A stretch of DNA of 64,000 nt, taken from assembly GCA_019638615.1 (NCBI GenBank), contig JAHBTL010000005.1, positions 62,001-126,000 on the forward strand, read 5' to 3'. Origin of the DNA: Chitinophagaceae bacterium (GTDB lineage: Bacteria > Bacteroidota > Bacteroidia > Chitinophagales > Chitinophagaceae). Positions 61,311 to 64,000 of the stretch are shown piece after piece. Made by a program: the position numbers and the translations under genes. Each line of letters begins with the position of its first letter. Positions within the stretch are counted from its first letter, which is position 1. The notes under the pieces were generated by a model. The model was not told where the DNA came from and did no database searches. It saw nothing but the letters and a program-made list of their open reading frames with translations.

Positions 61311-62054
61311 ATGGCTAAATACGATCATGATACTGTTGTTCCGTACCAGGATTCTGAGCTGACAAAAAAGCAACAGGTGGCGGATATGTTTAATCGCATC
61401 GCTTTCCGGTACGATTTCATGAATCGGTTTCTTTCGGCAGGGATTGACGTGCAGTGGCGGAAAAAGGCTTTGCGGCAATTGTCAAAAGAAAAGCCTAAAA
61501 CTATACTGGATGTTGCCACCGGAACAGGCGATGTAGCCATCATGGCATATGAATTGCTCAAACCGGATAGCATTACAGGCATCGATATTTCGGACAAAAT
61601 GCTGGAACTGGGCAGGGAGAAAGTGTTAAAGTTGGGGTTTGAAAAGCAAATTCACCTGCAAAGTGGTGATAGTGAGGCAATAAACTTTCCCGATGGTTCG
61701 TTTGATGCCGTAACTGTAGCTTTCGGTGTGCGCAATTTTGAATATCTTGAAAAAGGATTATCAGAAATACGAAGGGTACTGAAGAAAGACGGCAAACTCG
61801 TTATACTTGAATTTTCAAAACCTAAAATAGCAGGCATAGCTCAACTTTACAATTTGTACATGGGAATCGTTGCTCCGCAGATGGCTTCTATGGTTTCCCG
61901 GAACAGGAAAGCATACCAGTATCTTAATAAATCGGTGCGGGAATTTCCGGAGGGAAAAGATTTTGTGAATATTTTAAACAATGTAGGATTTCGAGACACG
62001 TCATGCAAAAGATTAAGCCTGGGCATCTGCAGCATATACTGCGGTGTAAAATAA
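61311..62054 (+). CDS. ubiE: Demethylmenaquinone methyltransferase UbiE/MenG
   Basis: 247 residues; methylates demethylmenaquinone with SAM in quinone synthesis. Class I methyltransferase motifs: FNRIAFRYDFMNRFLSAGID (UbiE signature), LDVATGTGDVAIMA (motif I), GIDISDKMLELGREK, and the second signature RVLKKDGKLVILEFSKP. Menaquinone is the only quinone expected in this phylum. The C terminus overlaps the start of porT by 52 bp. Confidence 0.95.
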   Translation: MAKYDHDTVVPYQDSELTKKQQVADMFNRIAFRYDFMNRFLSAGIDVQWRKKALRQLSKEKPKTILDVATGTGDVAIMAYELLKPDSITGIDISDKMLELGREKVLKLGFEKQIHLQSGDSEAINFPDGSFDAVTVAFGVRNFEYLEKGLSEIRRVLKKDGKLVILEFSKPKIAGIAQLYNLYMGIVAPQMASMVSRNRKAYQYLNKSVREFPEGKDFVNILNNVGFRDTSCKRLSLGICSIYCGVK

Positions 62055-62773
62055 ATGCAATCGTACTGTTGATAGCAGTATTGGGTTTTGTTAATCATTC
62101 CAATGCGCAGCTTCGCGACAACTTTAACCTGCCCAACCACGACGAAAAGCCTTATTACTTCGGGATTGTCCTGGGATATAATACCTCTCATTACCACATA
62201 TCGCATTCTCCTTATTTTCTTGCGCAGGATAGCATACAGGGGGTAAACGGGTTAAACAGCGGGCGCATTCACCTGGGCATTATGGCCAACCTGCAGCTTT
62301 CAAAGCGTTGGGACATTCGTTTTTACCCGCTGAATCTTATTTTCAGTGAAAAGCGATTCCAGTACGACCTTAAATATCCCGATCATGGAAGTGAATTGCA
62401 AAGAACCCAGAAAGTAGAATCCATTGTCATGAGCTTTCCCCTGCAGGTAAGGTTAAAGAGCGACCGGATTAAAAACTTCAGGGTATATACGCTGGCAGGT
62501 ATTAAATACGATTATGACCTCGCTTCCAATAAAGGAACATTCAACTCGGAAAATCTCATAAAAGTAAACAAAACAGATTGGGGCGTAGAGGCGGGAATAG
62601 GCTTTCAGTTCTTCAATAAATATGTGATCGTATCACCCGAAATTAAAGTCAGCCAGGGGCTGGGCAATGTGCATGTCAAGGACCCTACGCTGAAATATTC
62701 AAATATTATTGACAGGATGAGCTCCAGGATGATCCTGTTTTCCCTGCATTTTGAAGGAGGAGGGTTGCTGTAG
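62003..62773 (+). CDS. porT: Type IX secretion protein PorT
   Basis: 256 residues with a signal peptide (INAIVLLIAVLGFVNHSNAQ) after a basic N terminus, then an eight-strand barrel-like body (YYFGIVLGYNTSHYHISHS, GIMANLQLSKRWDIRFYP, VMSFPLQVRLKS, YTLAGIKYDYDL, WGVEAGIGFQFF, ILFSLHFEGG). PorT is an outer-membrane protein needed for T9SS in Porphyromonas, and the ubiE-porT neighbourhood is conserved in Bacteroidota. The start overlaps ubiE by 52 bp in another frame. A T9SS cargo is encoded at 44.6 kb. Confidence 0.85.
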   Translation: MQKIKPGHLQHILRCKINAIVLLIAVLGFVNHSNAQLRDNFNLPNHDEKPYYFGIVLGYNTSHYHISHSPYFLAQDSIQGVNGLNSGRIHLGIMANLQLSKRWDIRFYPLNLIFSEKRFQYDLKYPDHGSELQRTQKVESIVMSFPLQVRLKSDRIKNFRVYTLAGIKYDYDLASNKGTFNSENLIKVNKTDWGVEAGIGFQFFNKYVIVSPEIKVSQGLGNVHVKDPTLKYSNIIDRMSSRMILFSLHFEGGGLL

Positions 62774-62808
62774 CCAACCCCGGCTACAACAACGCCCTGT
62801 GGTTAATT

Positions 62809-63012
62809 TTACCAGCCTTGTTTGGCGGTTCCGGCATTAATGGCCGCAAGCGCTTTTGCTTCGCCCAGTAAAGTAGTAAGCTTATTTCCTTTCCCATCGT
62901 GTCCCTGGGCCATATAGGCGCCTTTGGAAGTTTTGGTGATAACAGCATCCTGGATGGGTACATTCTTTTCTTTTGTTTTTACGTTGTATGCGGTTAATGT
63001 TGTGTCTGACAT
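62809..63012 (-). CDS. Small conserved protein of unknown function
   Basis: 67 residues, soluble, without Cys. The body (SDTTLTAYNVKTKEKNVPIQDAV...GAYMAQGHDGKGNKL) looks like a compact beta fold and ends in a helix (GEAKALAAINAGTAKQGW). A good ATG start and codon use like its neighbours support a real gene. I recognise it only as a small protein type seen in Bacteroidota. It is 105 bp downstream of gyrB on the same strand. Confidence 0.65.
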   Translation of the reverse strand: MSDTTLTAYNVKTKEKNVPIQDAVITKTSKGAYMAQGHDGKGNKLTTLLGEAKALAAINAGTAKQGW

Positions 63013-63117
63013 GATAAATACATTTAATGATTAGTAAATTAACAGTTTACAATTGATGAAAAACACCTATCATCATTCTAAGATAGTAATTATTCCCAAG
63101 GGGAAATGCTAAAATTA

Positions 63118-64000
<883 letters not shown>

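Overview
The window comes from a Bacteroidota chromosome, most likely Chitinophagaceae or a close relative; the family is inferred, the phylum is well supported. The phylum evidence is a SusD-type nutrient-binding protein, a type IX secretion cargo with a C-terminal sorting domain, the T9SS protein PorT next to ubiE, the gliding protein GldC, bacillithiol synthase BshA, DUF4290, DUF2461 and DUF2807 proteins, and several promoters with the TTG / TAnnTTTG pattern typical of the phylum's primary sigma factor. Most genes are housekeeping or envelope genes. Short accessory or repeat-driven segments are scattered between them.

Layout. 1-2.0 kb: 3' end of a susD gene converging on a metallo-beta-lactamase-fold hydrolase. 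2.1-8.2 kb: a complete elongasome operon on the minus strand (mreB-mreC-mreD-mrdA/PBP2-rodA). 8.3-15.2 kb: purD, two tandem POT peptide transporters, an LTxxQ-like periplasmic protein, an RsmI-family methyltransferase and a small membrane-anchored protein. 15.2-18.9 kb: a MITE-like insertion, then bshA-tatD-ansA, tRNA-Ser(GGA) and a GIY-YIG protein placed directly behind the tRNA. 19-23 kb: an uncharacterised protein, a radical SAM protein, a GxxExxY gene bounded by 27-bp inverted repeats, a 2H phosphoesterase and an orphan UmuD homologue that lacks its Ser-Lys dyad. 23.2-25.3 kb: DPP IV-type peptidase. 25.6-31.1 kb: a tight four-gene cassette (membrane protein, atypical cytoplasmic subtilase, large secreted barrel-like protein, peptidoglycan-binding/CHAP protein) with no known name. 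31-34 kb: two tandem GT-C membrane proteins. 34-39 kb: lysS and a GH63-like glucosidase. 39-43 kb: coaX, an outer-membrane protein and lptC, converging on cvpA, yqeY and gldC. 43-49 kb: repeat-rich spacer, GT4, T9SS cargo, DUF4290, murA-gmk and a second palindromic repeat element. 49-54 kb: a CNNM/CBS protein; asd preceded by what looks like a textbook ribosome-mediated attenuator; DUF2807, DUF2461 and NUMOD4-HNH proteins. 54-64 kb: ligA, a fatty acid desaturase, apaG, NADP-isocitrate dehydrogenase, an EI24 protein, a 3-methyladenine glycosylase, ubiE-porT, a 67-aa protein and the 3' part of gyrB.

How the genes work together. Envelope growth dominates: cytoskeleton and septal-type synthases (mreBCD, PBP2, RodA), precursor synthesis (murA), LPS export (lptC) and surface export and motility (porT, a T9SS cargo, gldC). 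The asd leader peptide is rich in exactly the amino acids made from aspartate semialdehyde (Lys, Thr, Met, Ile). It is followed by mutually exclusive hairpins, so asd should be controlled by charged tRNA supply.

Most interesting items: the asd attenuator, the unnamed 25.6-31.1 kb protease/membrane/wall-hydrolase cassette, the UmuD homologue without catalytic residues behind a palindromic operator, and the collection of intergenic repeats (a MITE with target-site duplication, an inverted-repeat-bounded GxxExxY unit, and word-like A+T-rich repeats). Family names come from recognising sequence motifs; no database search was possible.
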